From assembly GCA_002215645.1 (NCBI GenBank), contig NGFI01000014.1:372001-436000 (forward strand): a stretch of 64,000 bases of DNA. Reading direction: 5' to 3'. The stretch is from Gemmatimonadetes bacterium 2013_60CM_65_52. GTDB lineage: Bacteria > Gemmatimonadota > Gemmatimonadetes > Gemmatimonadales > Gemmatimonadaceae. Each line of letters begins with the position of its first letter. Position 1 is the stretch's first letter. The notes beneath the pieces were generated by a model. The model was given only the letters and a program-made list of their open reading frames with translations, did not search any database and was not told the DNA's origin. Of this stretch, positions 7,922-15,955 are shown piece after piece. The position numbers and the translations under genes are program-made.

Positions 7922-9024
7922 CCGGCCTGCTGACGAACGGAACGTTCTTCTTTCCCGGACCCACGGAAGTGCGCCCCGAGGTGCTGCGGGCGATGACGCT
8001 GCCGATGATTCCGCATCGCGGACCGCAGTTCGAGTCCGTGTTCGCGCGGCTTACGGCGTCGCTGCAGCTCGTCTTCGCCACTTCGCGTCCGGTGTACGTG
8101 TGCAGCTCGTCCGCCACAGGGTTGATGGAAGGGGCCATTCGCTGCGCGCCCGCCGGCCGCGTCCTCTCCCTCGTCAACGGCGCGTTCTCGGCGCGCTTTG
8201 CCGCGGCTGCGCGCGCGTGCGAGCGCGACATGGACGTGCTCGAAGTGCCGTGGGGCGAAGCCGTGGATCCCGATGTCGTGCGCTCGAAGCTGGCGTCGAC
8301 GCAGTATGCGGCGGTGACGGTGGTGCACTCGGAGACATCAACGGGCGCGCTCACCGACATCCGCGCCGTGACGGCGGCCGCGCACGAGCACGGCGCCGTG
8401 TGTTTGGTGGATTCGGTCACCGGGATCGGCGCGGCCGAGCTTCTCTTCGACGCATGGGGACTCGATTTCGTGCTCACGGGCTCGCAGAAAGCGCTCGCCC
8501 TGCCGCCAGGCTTGGCATTCGCCGTTGCGTCCGCAGAATTCGTCCAAGGGGCGCGTGCGCAGCGCGACCGCGGGCTGTACTTCGATGTCGTGGAGTTCGA
8601 CGCGTACGCGGCGAAGAATCAAACGCCCAACACGCCCGCGATTCCCCTTTTCTTCGCCGCGGACCTCCAGCTTGCGGCGATCGTCGCCGAGACCGTACAG
8701 GTGCGGTGGGCGCGTCACGCGGCGATGGCACAGCGCACGTACGAGTGGGTGGACGCACTACGGTCGCGTCACGGCGACGCACTGCACGTCCTCGCCCCTG
8801 AAGGGCGTCGCACACCCAGCGTCACAACCATCACGCTGCCTACCTCGCTCACGGCGGGGAAAGTCCTGCGTGCCGTTTCAGAGCGCGGCTACACCATCGG
8901 GAGCGGCTACGGCAAGAACAAGGAGACGACCGTCCGCATCGGGCACATGGGCGATCATACCATGGAGGGGCTCGAGCGCTGTCTCGCGGCCTGCGACGCG
9001 GCCTTCGATGCGCTGATCGTCTAG
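7918..9024 (+). CDS. Class V aminotransferase (phosphoserine or serine-glyoxylate type)
   Basis: 368 residues, fold-type I PLP enzyme of class V. Key segments are FFFPGPTEVRPEVLRAM, HSETSTGALTDIRAV, CLVDSVTGIGAAELLFDAWGLDFVLTG and the Schiff-base Lys in GSQKALALPPG. The family includes alanine/serine-glyoxylate aminotransferases and some phosphoserine aminotransferases of non-canonical type. Being the last gene of a serA/serB operon, it most likely supplies the missing transamination of 3-phosphohydroxypyruvate with glutamate. This role is inferred, since its motifs are closer to the SGAT/AGAT branch than to E. coli SerC. It starts at ATG 7918 in an ATGA overlap. Its last codons overlap the convergent diguanylate cyclase gene by 4 bp. 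Confidence 0.85.
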   Translation: MTGLLTNGTFFFPGPTEVRPEVLRAMTLPMIPHRGPQFESVFARLTASLQLVFATSRPVYVCSSSATGLMEGAIRCAPAGRVLSLVNGAFSARFAAAARACERDMDVLEVPWGEAVDPDVVRSKLASTQYAAVTVVHSETSTGALTDIRAVTAAAHEHGAVCLVDSVTGIGAAELLFDAWGLDFVLTGSQKALALPPGLAFAVASAEFVQGARAQRDRGLYFDVVEFDAYAAKNQTPNTPAIPLFFAADLQLAAIVAETVQVRWARHAAMAQRTYEWVDALRSRHGDALHVLAPEGRRTPSVTTITLPTSLTAGKVLRAVSERGYTIGSGYGKNKETTVRIGHMGDHTMEGLERCLAACDAAFDALIV

Positions 9025-10352
9025 CGCTTGGAGGCTGGGCTTCGCAGGTCGGACTGAATGACGGCGTGCTCGCCGGAGTATTCGGTCTCCTCGCTCCAGG
9101 CGCGAACGCAGTCGCGATTGGCGTGCTTGGCGGCGTACAGCGCGCTGTCGGCGCGGGACCACAACACCGCGGCGAAGTTCGGCTCGCCGCGCGGCGCGCC
9201 GACCGCCACACCCACGCTGGCGGTGAGCTTGACGGGCGCATTCTGCGGACCGATGGTGAACTGGTGTGCGCGGATCCGCTCGCAGAGGCGGGCCGCAAAG
9301 AGATGCGCGCCTGCCGCGCCCGTATCGGGTAGGAGAAGAGCGAATTCCTCGCCACCCACGCGTGCGACGATGTCACCACCGCGCCCGGAGGCCAGGAGCA
9401 TGGCTCCGACTTCGCGGAGCACGGCGTCGCCCGCGGGATGTCCGTAGGTGTCGTTGACCAACTTGAAGTGATCGAGATCGAGTGCGACGAGGCCGAATTC
9501 GCCGCTCGCCCGCGTGGCGCGCGCCGCCTCACGCACGAGCGACTGGTCGAAGCCACGGCGATTGAGGCACCCCGTGAGTGGATCGGTGAGCACCATGCTC
9601 GAGAGCTGGTCCCGCACTCTGTTATACGCCATGCCCACGCGCGTGACGGTGTCGGGTGGCCTGTCCGCGGCCACGTCGTAGCTCGGCGTGAAGTCGCCGT
9701 CCTCGGCGCTCTGGAAGAGGCTCACGACGGTGCGAAGCCGGCGGCGCACGCCCGTGGCTTGCATGATCATGAGAGACACGCCCGCCGCACAGAGCGCAAG
9801 CGTCCAGAATTCCTCCAGGACGTCGACGCGCGCGTGCCGGCTCATGGCAAGGTAGATGAGCCCCAGATAGCCCAGCACACCGAGCTGGAGGACGCGCCAG
9901 GCATGACGTGCGCCGAAGAAGAAATTCGCCACGTGAACGATGACTGCCATGCCGAGGAGCGCTCGCTCGTAATGCGTGGCGGTGGTCGTCGCGGCCGTCA
10001 TGGCAAACACGAACGCGAGATCGGCGGTGAGGACCGTCATGACGAGCTCCGAGCTCGCCTCGGTACGCCGCCACAGCGGTGCGTGCAAGAGCACGATCGC
10101 AAGCACGTAGGCCGATACGATCGTGGCCACGTCGCCGAGGGCGTTCGTTGCCACTGTGCTGCCGCTCGACTTGATCAGAACGAAAAGCTGAACGACGCCG
10201 ACGATGATGGCAGCCACCGCTCGCGATGGCGCTTGGAGGCGTAGCACAGCGCCCGCGGCAAGATCGCGCTGTACGTCCCGGGAGTCGCCAAGTGGCGCAG
10301 CGCGCCGGGACAAATTGACCGTGTGGGCATCCACTGGGAATCGACCGTTCAT
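9021..10352 (-). CDS. Membrane-bound diguanylate cyclase (GGDEF)
   Basis: 443 residues. About six hydrophobic segments occupy residues 45-200, then a HAMP-like helical linker (about 203-252), then a GGDEF domain (253-425). The active-site loop is GGEEF (333-337), an active form, and an inhibitory I-site RGGD (324-327) sits exactly five residues upstream, so product feedback is expected. DLDHFKLVNDTYGHPAGD is the standard nucleotide/metal-binding segment. The enzyme makes cyclic di-GMP from two GTP. The signal sensed by the membrane domain is not evident. The gene stands alone, with an inverted repeat over an AT-rich tract about 46-75 bp upstream of its start. Confidence 0.93.
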   Translation of the reverse strand: MNGRFPVDAHTVNLSRRAAPLGDSRDVQRDLAAGAVLRLQAPSRAVAAIIVGVVQLFVLIKSSGSTVATNALGDVATIVSAYVLAIVLLHAPLWRRTEASSELVMTVLTADLAFVFAMTAATTTATHYERALLGMAVIVHVANFFFGARHAWRVLQLGVLGYLGLIYLAMSRHARVDVLEEFWTLALCAAGVSLMIMQATGVRRRLRTVVSLFQSAEDGDFTPSYDVAADRPPDTVTRVGMAYNRVRDQLSSMVLTDPLTGCLNRRGFDQSLVREAARATRASGEFGLVALDLDHFKLVNDTYGHPAGDAVLREVGAMLLASGRGGDIVARVGGEEFALLLPDTGAAGAHLFAARLCERIRAHQFTIGPQNAPVKLTASVGVAVGAPRGEPNFAAVLWSRADSALYAAKHANRDCVRAWSEETEYSGEHAVIQSDLRSPASKR

Positions 10353-10397
10353 GTTCTTGTCACTATGGCGAGTGCCATGCCAGAACGTCGAGCACAG

Positions 10398-10426
10398 TGC
10401 AACTACTTATATTTCAAAGAGTTGCA
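10398..10426. promoter_or_regulatory. Inverted repeat over AT-rich tract upstream of diguanylate cyclase
   Basis: Arms TGCAACT (10398-10404) and AGTTGCA (10420-10426) are perfect complements 15 bp apart. They enclose the only AT-rich stretch of the region, which reads TATAAG on the minus strand, a likely -10 element. It lies 46-75 bp upstream of the cyclase start. The arrangement suggests a repressor or activator site over the promoter. No regulator is identified. Confidence 0.35.
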
Positions 10427-10504
10427 GCGTCGTCGGCACGCATCGTTCGTACGGCAGCGGACACGCGGAGTGCGGGAATTGGCTCATTCTGCACGAGGCC
10501 GCTC

Positions 10505-10529
10505 GGTGCTCGAAATCACTACGAGCACC
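10505..10529. other. Hairpin between ABC exporter and diguanylate cyclase genes
   Basis: Arms GGTGCTCG and CGAGCACC form a perfect 8-bp stem with a 9-base loop in the 233-bp gap upstream of the ABC exporter's 3' end. No T-run follows on either strand, so it is not a convincing intrinsic terminator. Apart from this and the inverted repeat at 10398-10426 I see nothing in this gap. Confidence 0.3.
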
Positions 10530-10585
10530 TGCTGAGTGCCCGGGATGTTCGCAGGCGGCGGACTGAATGACCGCCCGGAGCAGCC

Positions 10586-12390
10586 TTATCCCGCGATCGC
10601 GCCGGACGGAAGAGGCGTTCTGCCCGGTGCGAGCGGCGCGGCAGTCACCGTTCGCCGCTCACCCACCTGCTGGCGCCACATGGCATAGTAGAGCCCTTTC
10701 CGTGCGAGCAGATCGTCATGGCAGCCCTCCTCGACGATGCGGCCGCGCTCGAGCACGAAAATTCTGTCCGCATGCAGCACTGTACTCAACCGATGCGCGA
10801 TGAGCACCGTGATGACGTCCGCGGTCGCCGTGACGTCGCGCATGGTGCGGCTGATCTCCTCCTCCGTGAGCGAATCCAGCGAGCTCGTCGCCTCGTCGAA
10901 GACGAGCAGCTGCGGTTCGCGCAGCAGCGCGCGCGCAATGGAGAGACGCTGCTTCTCGCCGCCGGAGATCTTCATTCCTCCCTCGCCGATGACGGTGTCG
11001 AGCCCCTGCTCCGCACGGCCGAGGAGCGACTGCGCGGCGGCACGACGCAGTACGTCGAGGCACTGCGCGTCCGTCGCGCTCGGCCGCACGAACAGGAGGT
11101 TCTCGCGAATGGAGCCGCTGAAGAGCTGCGCGTCCTGCGTCACGAAGCCGATCCGCTCCCGGAAGCGGTCCAGGTCCACCCGTTCGTTCGACACCTGGTT
11201 GTAGAGAATGGCACCGTGGCTCGGGCGATAGAGGCCGACGAGCAGCTTCACCAGTGTGGTCTTGCCCGCGCCGGATGGACCGACGAATGCGAGCGTTTCT
11301 CCGCGTCGCGCGCTGAATGAGACATCGGCGAGCGCCGGCGTGCTGCCCGTGGCATGAGTGAAGCTCACTCCCGTGAATGACAGCTCGCGCAGATCATCGA
11401 TGGCCACGGGATCGCGCGGCTTCGGGTCCACCGGAATGCGGAAGATCGCGTCGAAGTTGGCGAGCGATGCCTCCGTCTCCCGAAAGATGTTGACGACGTT
11501 CCCCAGCTCCTGCATGGGTCCGAAGATGAAGAACGAGTAGAAGAGCAGCGCGAAGAACTGTCCGACGCTCATCTCCCGCTGGAAGATCAGGTAGAGCATG
11601 AGCAGCAGGATGCACGTCCGGATGAAGTTCACGGCCGTGCCCTGGACGAAGCTGATGGAGCGGATGTAGCGCACCTTCCTCAGCTCCAGGCGCAGGATCT
11701 TGTCCGTCGTCGCGTTGAGGCGGAGCTCCTCCTGTTTCGCGAGCCCCAGGCTCTTCACGAGCTCGATGTTGCGCAACGACTCGGTCGTGGCGCCCGCCAG
11801 CGCCGTCGTCTCGGCGACGATGACCTTCTGGATGACCTTCACCCGGCGGCTGAGCACCGTGCTGATGGTGAAGAGAATGGGCACGGTGGCGAGAAAGGCC
11901 AGCGGGATGGACCAGTGGACGCGGGACGCATAGACCATCACGAAGGTGACGCCCACGAGCGTCAAGAACACGAGGTTCACGAACACGTTGATGAACCGTT
12001 CCGTGTCCGAGCGCGCCTTTGAAGCTTGCCGAGGGTCTCGCCGCTGCGCTGATCCTCGAACGTCTGGAAGGGCAGCGCGAGCGAATGCCGGATGCCGTCG
12101 GAGTACAGGTCTGCGCCGACGCGCTGAACGACGACGTTGACGAAGTAGTCCTGGAAATTCTTCGCCACGCGCGACACGAAGGCAACGCCAACCGCCATGC
12201 CGAGCAGCGTGAGCACCCCGCGGAAGAATTCGGCGCGCGTGTACTTGCCGTACTGCGTCGCATAGCTGTCGATCACGTGCCGGAAGATCAGCGGATCGAG
12301 CAGCGAAAACACCTGGTTGACGGTCGCCAGGAGGAGAGCCAGGGCGACAAAGCGCCAGTACGGCCGGAGGTAGCGAAGGAGTGTACGCAT
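10586..12390 (-). pseudogene. ABC transporter, fused permease and ATPase (MsbA/LmrA type), frameshifted
   Basis: Homodimeric ABC exporter half-transporter of about 601 residues if read across a frameshift. The N-terminal frame (12390 to about 12020) gives MRTLLRYLRPYWRFVALALL through SGETLGKLQ. The rest, from about 12018 to 10586, continues in another frame with ARSDTERFINVFVN, more TM helices and a complete ATPase domain: Walker A GPSGAGKTT, signature ISGGEKQR, Walker B LLVFDEATSSLDS, H-loop IAHRLS. The break falls at CTTCAAAGGCG (12016-12026 region, minus strand), where one extra A would restore LQKARSDTE. Either the gene is recently inactivated or one base was lost in sequencing. The substrate is unknown (lipid- or drug-exporter type). 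Confidence 0.88.
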
Positions 12391-12432
12391 CGAACAACAG
12401 TAACCCCAGCGCCTCCCCCGCGGTTCATCAGG

Positions 12433-13578
12433 CTAGGAAGCCGCGCGGTACCTCGCGATCCAGCGGGGCGTCACGACCGGCACGGGGCGCACGATCGGCT
12501 CGGTCGCCAGCCTGAGCGACGGTGTGCCACGCAACAACTCGAAGTGGATGACGAGCCACAGCGCGAGATACGGCAGCGTCGGTACACCGAGCAGACCGAT
12601 GCCCAGCAGGACGGCGCCTTCGACCGTACGGCGGCTGTTCACGTACCACAGCACGCATCCGGTCGCGGCGATGATGAAGGATTGGCGCTCCGCCTGGTGA
12701 TTGAACAGCACGACGAACACCAGGAGCGAGCAGAGGTACTGCATGCGAAACGCTTCGTTCTTCCACGACTCGCGGCGCAGCGCGATGGGCAGGAGGAAGA
12801 AAGCCGTGCCGAGCAACTGCACCACCCAGTTGGGCCAGGTGATCTGCGACCAATCGCGGAGCTGACGCATGAGCGAGAGGCCAAACATCATGTCGGCCGC
12901 GTCGGTCCGCTCGACGGACAGCCACCAGCGATACTGCTGCACCAGCTCGCGTGGCGGGATGATGAGCAACGGCAGCGATGCGACGGCGATGAGCGCGATG
13001 GCCGTCGCGATGACCGCCGTTCGACGGCGCACCTGCAATACGCCAAACACCAGCGCGGCAAGCGGGAAGATCTTGATGGCCGCTCCGACGACGACTGCGT
13101 ACCCCGCGCGGAGCAGGCGGCCTTCCTCGTATGCGATGGCTGCGAGCAGAATGAGCGCGGTGACCAGCCCGTTGCTGGACGAGCTCTGGATGGCGACGAA
13201 GACCTCCGGCGCCAACAACAGCAGCGCGAGGTTTGCGCGGCGCGGCGGGAGGAGTCGCATCACCGCGAACACGAGAAGTCCCGTGTTCAACGCGTTCCAC
13301 AACAGGAGCGCGAGTGGATACGGAATCACCGCCAGCGGGGCGAACAGCATTGCCGCCGAGGGGCTGTACTTGAAGAGATCCGCCGCCGCCGCGCCCTGCT
13401 CGGCCGGATAGGCCGCGTAGAGATTCTGGTGGCGCGCCAGATGAGCGAACGACTGGCGGAAAATCGTGAAAGTCGTGTGCTCTCGGCTTAGGACGCCGCG
13501 CTGGATCGTAGCCACGGCAACGCCAACGCCGTACAGCGCGAGCAGCGCACCGCGCTGTCGAGATGGGGAAATAGACAT
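12433..13578 (-). CDS. GT87/DUF2029 polytopic membrane glycosyltransferase
   Basis: 381 residues from the ATG at 13578, with about nine to ten hydrophobic helices. It carries the family motif YAAYPAEQGAAAADLFKYSPS (a long loop after TM1) and the NALNTGLLVF, AAIKIFPLAALVFG and FNHQAERQSFIIA segments. GT87 enzymes such as mycobacterial PimE are polyprenol-phosphate-dependent sugar transferases working on the outer face of the inner membrane. Upstream in-frame residues (to 13746) are not membrane-like, and I reject them. A paralogue with the same order of motifs lies at 43308-44459. The gene follows the ATP-grasp/LLM pair by 107 bp on the same strand. Confidence 0.78.
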   Translation of the reverse strand: MSISPSRQRGALLALYGVGVAVATIQRGVLSREHTTFTIFRQSFAHLARHQNLYAAYPAEQGAAAADLFKYSPSAAMLFAPLAVIPYPLALLLWNALNTGLLVFAVMRLLPPRRANLALLLLAPEVFVAIQSSSSNGLVTALILLAAIAYEEGRLLRAGYAVVVGAAIKIFPLAALVFGVLQVRRRTAVIATAIALIAVASLPLLIIPPRELVQQYRWWLSVERTDAADMMFGLSLMRQLRDWSQITWPNWVVQLLGTAFFLLPIALRRESWKNEAFRMQYLCSLLVFVVLFNHQAERQSFIIAATGCVLWYVNSRRTVEGAVLLGIGLLGVPTLPYLALWLVIHFELLRGTPSLRLATEPIVRPVPVVTPRWIARYRAAS

Positions 13579-13685
13579 CGGCCGGGACGGGTGGGCGTCG
13601 ACGGGAGGATGTTCGCGTTGCGAACAGTGAGGGCGAAGTATCGGGCATTCGGGCGGTCCGCGCCATAGCGAAAGACCGTACGCCC

Positions 13686-14771
13686 TCAAACGAGCGGCAT
13701 GACCTCCTCCGCGAAGCGCTCCATCTCCTCGAGCTGCGGACTGCACTGCAGCAGAAGCAGCCCGACGCCGGCCTCCTGGAATTGGCGAATCCGCTCCGCC
13801 ACCTGTTCCGGCGTCCCTACGAGGCCAGCGCGCAGCCCGCGGTTGGAGACCGAGTAGTCTTCCAGCGACACGCGCTGCTCGAGCTGCGTATTGGCGAGCC
13901 AGTCCTGATAGTTGTGGTAGCCTGGCGAGCCCTCGGCCACGTTGGTGATGCGGGCGAGCTCGCGGCGGGCCTCCTGCTCCGTGCGACGTACGATGACGTA
14001 CGCCGCGACGCCGAATTCCATGGCCGTTCCCCCGGCCGCTGCGCGACGCTGCCGCATGTCGTCGATCTTCGGCACGATGCGCTCGACCGGATCGCCGTGC
14101 ATGACGTAGGCGTCACATTTGGACGCGATGAGATTCTTCGCCGTCTCGGATTCACCGCCCGCGTAAATGGTTGGCGCGGGGCGACGCACGGGTTTCGGCT
14201 CGACGATCAGTTCGTCCACGGTGTAGTAGTTGCCACGATGCGTCAGCCGCGCTTCGCGCCACGCGCCACTGACGACGTCGAGCCACTCCGCGGTGCGGGC
14301 GTAGCGGTCGTCATGCCGGTCGAAGTGGACACCATAGCGCCGCGCCTCGTCGGCCCACCACGCGCTGACGACGTTCAGCGCAAGGCGGCCGTTGGAGATG
14401 TGATCGATGTTGGCGGCCTGTTTGGCGAGTTGCGCGGGAGGATGATACTGCGGCCGCACGGCAACCATGAGCTCGAGTCGCTCTGTGACGGCGGCAAGGG
14501 CGGCGGCCGTGCTCCATGCGTCGAGTGCCGGCGCGTCCTCACCCTTGATGTCGTTCAGGAACAGCTCGGCGATGAGCGTGAGATCGAAACCGATCTGCTC
14601 GCTGCGCTGCGCGAGGCGCTTGGTGTAGTTCCAGCTCGCCTCCATTCGCTCGTCCTCGACGTTGCGAAGCCAACCGCCAAAGACGGGAAGCCAGTATCCG
14701 AAGCGAATGCGGGTGGGTGGCGATGCGCCAACGTCGGCCAGCGCCCGTTCGGGCGCGAGGATCGTGCTCAC
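13686..14771 (-). CDS. LLM-class flavin-dependent monooxygenase (SsuD/SfnG-like)
   Basis: 361 residues, TIM-barrel bacterial-luciferase-like enzyme. Segments FGYWLPVFGGWL, AQRSEQIGFDLTLIAE, LELMVAVRPQYHPPAQLAKQ, DHISNGRLALNVVSAWW, HDDRYARTAEWLDVVSGAW and PAPTIYAGGESETAKNLIA match the FMNH2-dependent alkanesulfonate/dimethylsulfone monooxygenase branch. Such enzymes cleave C-S bonds to release sulfite during sulfur starvation. The exact substrate is not known. It starts with GTG at 14771 in a GTGA overlap with the ATP-grasp gene, so the two are translated together. A partner flavin reductase is not visible nearby. The sulfur link is supported by the Met/Cys-rich leader upstream of the pair. 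Confidence 0.87.
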   Translation of the reverse strand: MSTILAPERALADVGASPPTRIRFGYWLPVFGGWLRNVEDERMEASWNYTKRLAQRSEQIGFDLTLIAELFLNDIKGEDAPALDAWSTAAALAAVTERLELMVAVRPQYHPPAQLAKQAANIDHISNGRLALNVVSAWWADEARRYGVHFDRHDDRYARTAEWLDVVSGAWREARLTHRGNYYTVDELIVEPKPVRRPAPTIYAGGESETAKNLIASKCDAYVMHGDPVERIVPKIDDMRQRRAAAGGTAMEFGVAAYVIVRRTEQEARRELARITNVAEGSPGYHNYQDWLANTQLEQRVSLEDYSVSNRGLRAGLVGTPEQVAERIRQFQEAGVGLLLLQCSPQLEEMERFAEEVMPLV

Positions 14772-15736
14772 GCGCCCACTCCCGCCGGCGCACCGGCGCG
14801 CAGCTCGATATAGTCGCCGAAATTCACCCAGGGATCGAAGCCGACGACGTTGGGCGCGTCGGCGACGAAGTTGGAGAGCGCGTTGATGTCGTAGAAGTAG
14901 TGCTTGCCGTCGCGGTCGTCGACGAGGAGCTCGATGCCACCGATGTCGAGCTGCGTGAAGCGGGCGATGCGCTCCACCTGTTCGATGATCTCGGCGGAGG
15001 GAAATCCCGCTTCCACGCGGAGTCCGGTCTTGGGCGCATCCACGGCGCACGCGCCGCGCACGAGCTCTACTCCGTTCGTGGTCTGGCACGCATCCGCCGG
15101 GCAGAGATCGAACGAACCGGTGGCGGGGAAGACATTGATCGCGTAGAGATAGCGCCCGCCAATGGTTTCGACGCGCGTGATGTGTCCGTCGCGGAGGGGC
15201 GCGGCTTCCTGCACCAGCGCGACACCATCCACGCCGAGCGAGACTTCACCGCGCCCGACGGCTCCTTCCAGCGCCGCTGCCGTTTCGTACTTCGTGATGC
15301 CCGCTCCGCTACCGCCCACGTTCGCCTTCACGAGCACCGGATAGCGGAGATCCTCCGCGGCGGCGACGGCCTGCGACGGATCGTTGATCACCACGGCGCG
15401 CGGGAACGGAAGGCCGAGCTGAGCAAGCGCGTCCAGTTGGCTCGCCTTCGAGAGCTCGTACCCGTACGTGGTGCTGCCATTGATGACGGGCACACCGATC
15501 CGCTCGAGATGATGGAGCCAGTGCAGCGTATGGAACGTGGACTGTCCGTGTCCGCGCAGATACGCCGAGGGGCTCGCGCGATTGATGACGAGGGAGTACG
15601 GGGACGTTCGTTCCGACGGATCGAAGCGGTGCGCGGCGGCATCGAGCCGCACGTACTCCAAACCCCGGCGATCCAGCTCGGCAAACAGCGGCCGGAACCA
15701 GTCGGGGTGTTCGTGGTAAATCGCAATTGGCAGCAT
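14768..15736 (-). CDS. RimK/glutathione-synthetase-like ATP-grasp ligase
   Basis: 322 residues from the ATG at 15736; a GTG at 15775 is an alternative start. ATP-grasp features are visible: KASQLDALAQLGLPFPRAVV, the phosphate-binding strand YPVLVKANVGGSGAGITKY, VALVQEAAPLRDGHITRVE, and the metal site region DIGGIELLVDDRDGKHYFYDINALSNFV, with the Glu and Asn that bind Mg. Such ligases join a carboxylate to an amine or thiol using ATP. The substrate is unknown. It is coupled by GTGA to the LLM monooxygenase, and together they are the only genes between the leader/terminator region and a separate GT87 gene. I know of no named pathway with this exact pair. Confidence 0.82.
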   Translation of the reverse strand: MLPIAIYHEHPDWFRPLFAELDRRGLEYVRLDAAAHRFDPSERTSPYSLVINRASPSAYLRGHGQSTFHTLHWLHHLERIGVPVINGSTTYGYELSKASQLDALAQLGLPFPRAVVINDPSQAVAAAEDLRYPVLVKANVGGSGAGITKYETAAALEGAVGRGEVSLGVDGVALVQEAAPLRDGHITRVETIGGRYLYAINVFPATGSFDLCPADACQTTNGVELVRGACAVDAPKTGLRVEAGFPSAEIIEQVERIARFTQLDIGGIELLVDDRDGKHYFYDINALSNFVADAPNVVGFDPWVNFGDYIELRAGAPAGVGA

Positions 15737-15812
15737 GGCGTGTATCTGGGAATGGGGTCGGTCGCTTCTCGTCACGTATCCGCTGAGGCGGCGGTACGCT
15801 CCCGAAAATGGA

Positions 15813-15845
15813 AGCGCCCCGGTCCGCGTGGGGGACCGGGGCGCT
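15813..15845 (-). terminator. Strong hairpin, attenuator upstream of ATP-grasp/LLM pair
   Basis: A perfect 13-bp stem (AGCGCCCCGGTCC with GGACCGGGGCGCT) and a 7-base loop. On the minus strand it is followed by TTCCATTTTCGG, a short T-rich tail. It lies 22 nt after the stop of the short leader ORF and 77 nt before the ATP-grasp ATG. It could terminate transcripts of the upstream barrel gene (16014-18398). But a promoter and leader ORF lie between that gene and the hairpin, so attenuation of the pair downstream is the better reading. Confidence 0.75.
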
Positions 15846-15867
15846 CAGCGACGAAGGACGTCGTGAT

Positions 15868-15948
15868 CTACGTGTGCGCGCCGAGTCTCCCTTGCGGACG
15901 GTTCCGCATGAGACACGGGTACATGTGGGCACACACCGGCGTGGGCAT
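15868..15948 (-). CDS. Met/Cys-rich leader peptide (26 aa), probable attenuation uORF
   Basis: Short ORF whose ATG (15948-15946) coincides with the transcription start expected from the promoter at 15984-15956, so its mRNA would be leaderless. The peptide begins MPTPVCAHMYPCLM and ends RNRPQGRLGAHT. Met or Cys occupies residues 1, 6, 9, 12 and 14, that is five of the first 14, plus His8. The stop TAG is 22 nt before a 13-bp terminator hairpin. A short ORF rich in regulatory codons followed by a terminator is the classic attenuator layout, here expected to respond to Met/Cys supply. This fits the SsuD/SfnG-like enzyme downstream. A precursor peptide modified by the ATP-grasp ligase is an alternative. 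There is no homology evidence; the call rests on layout. Confidence 0.6.
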   Translation of the reverse strand: MPTPVCAHMYPCLMRNRPQGRLGAHT

Positions 15949-15955
15949 GAGATGC

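Noticed and set aside
12010-12030. Programmed -1 frameshift in the ABC exporter
   Set aside because: No X XXY YYZ slippery heptamer and no stimulatory hairpin nearby; a simple lost A explains the break.
12019-13491. 490-codon plus-strand frame opposite the ABC exporter and GT87 genes
   Set aside because: Composition (Glu/Arg/Gln/His runs) is typical of antisense frames, and both opposite genes have clear motifs.
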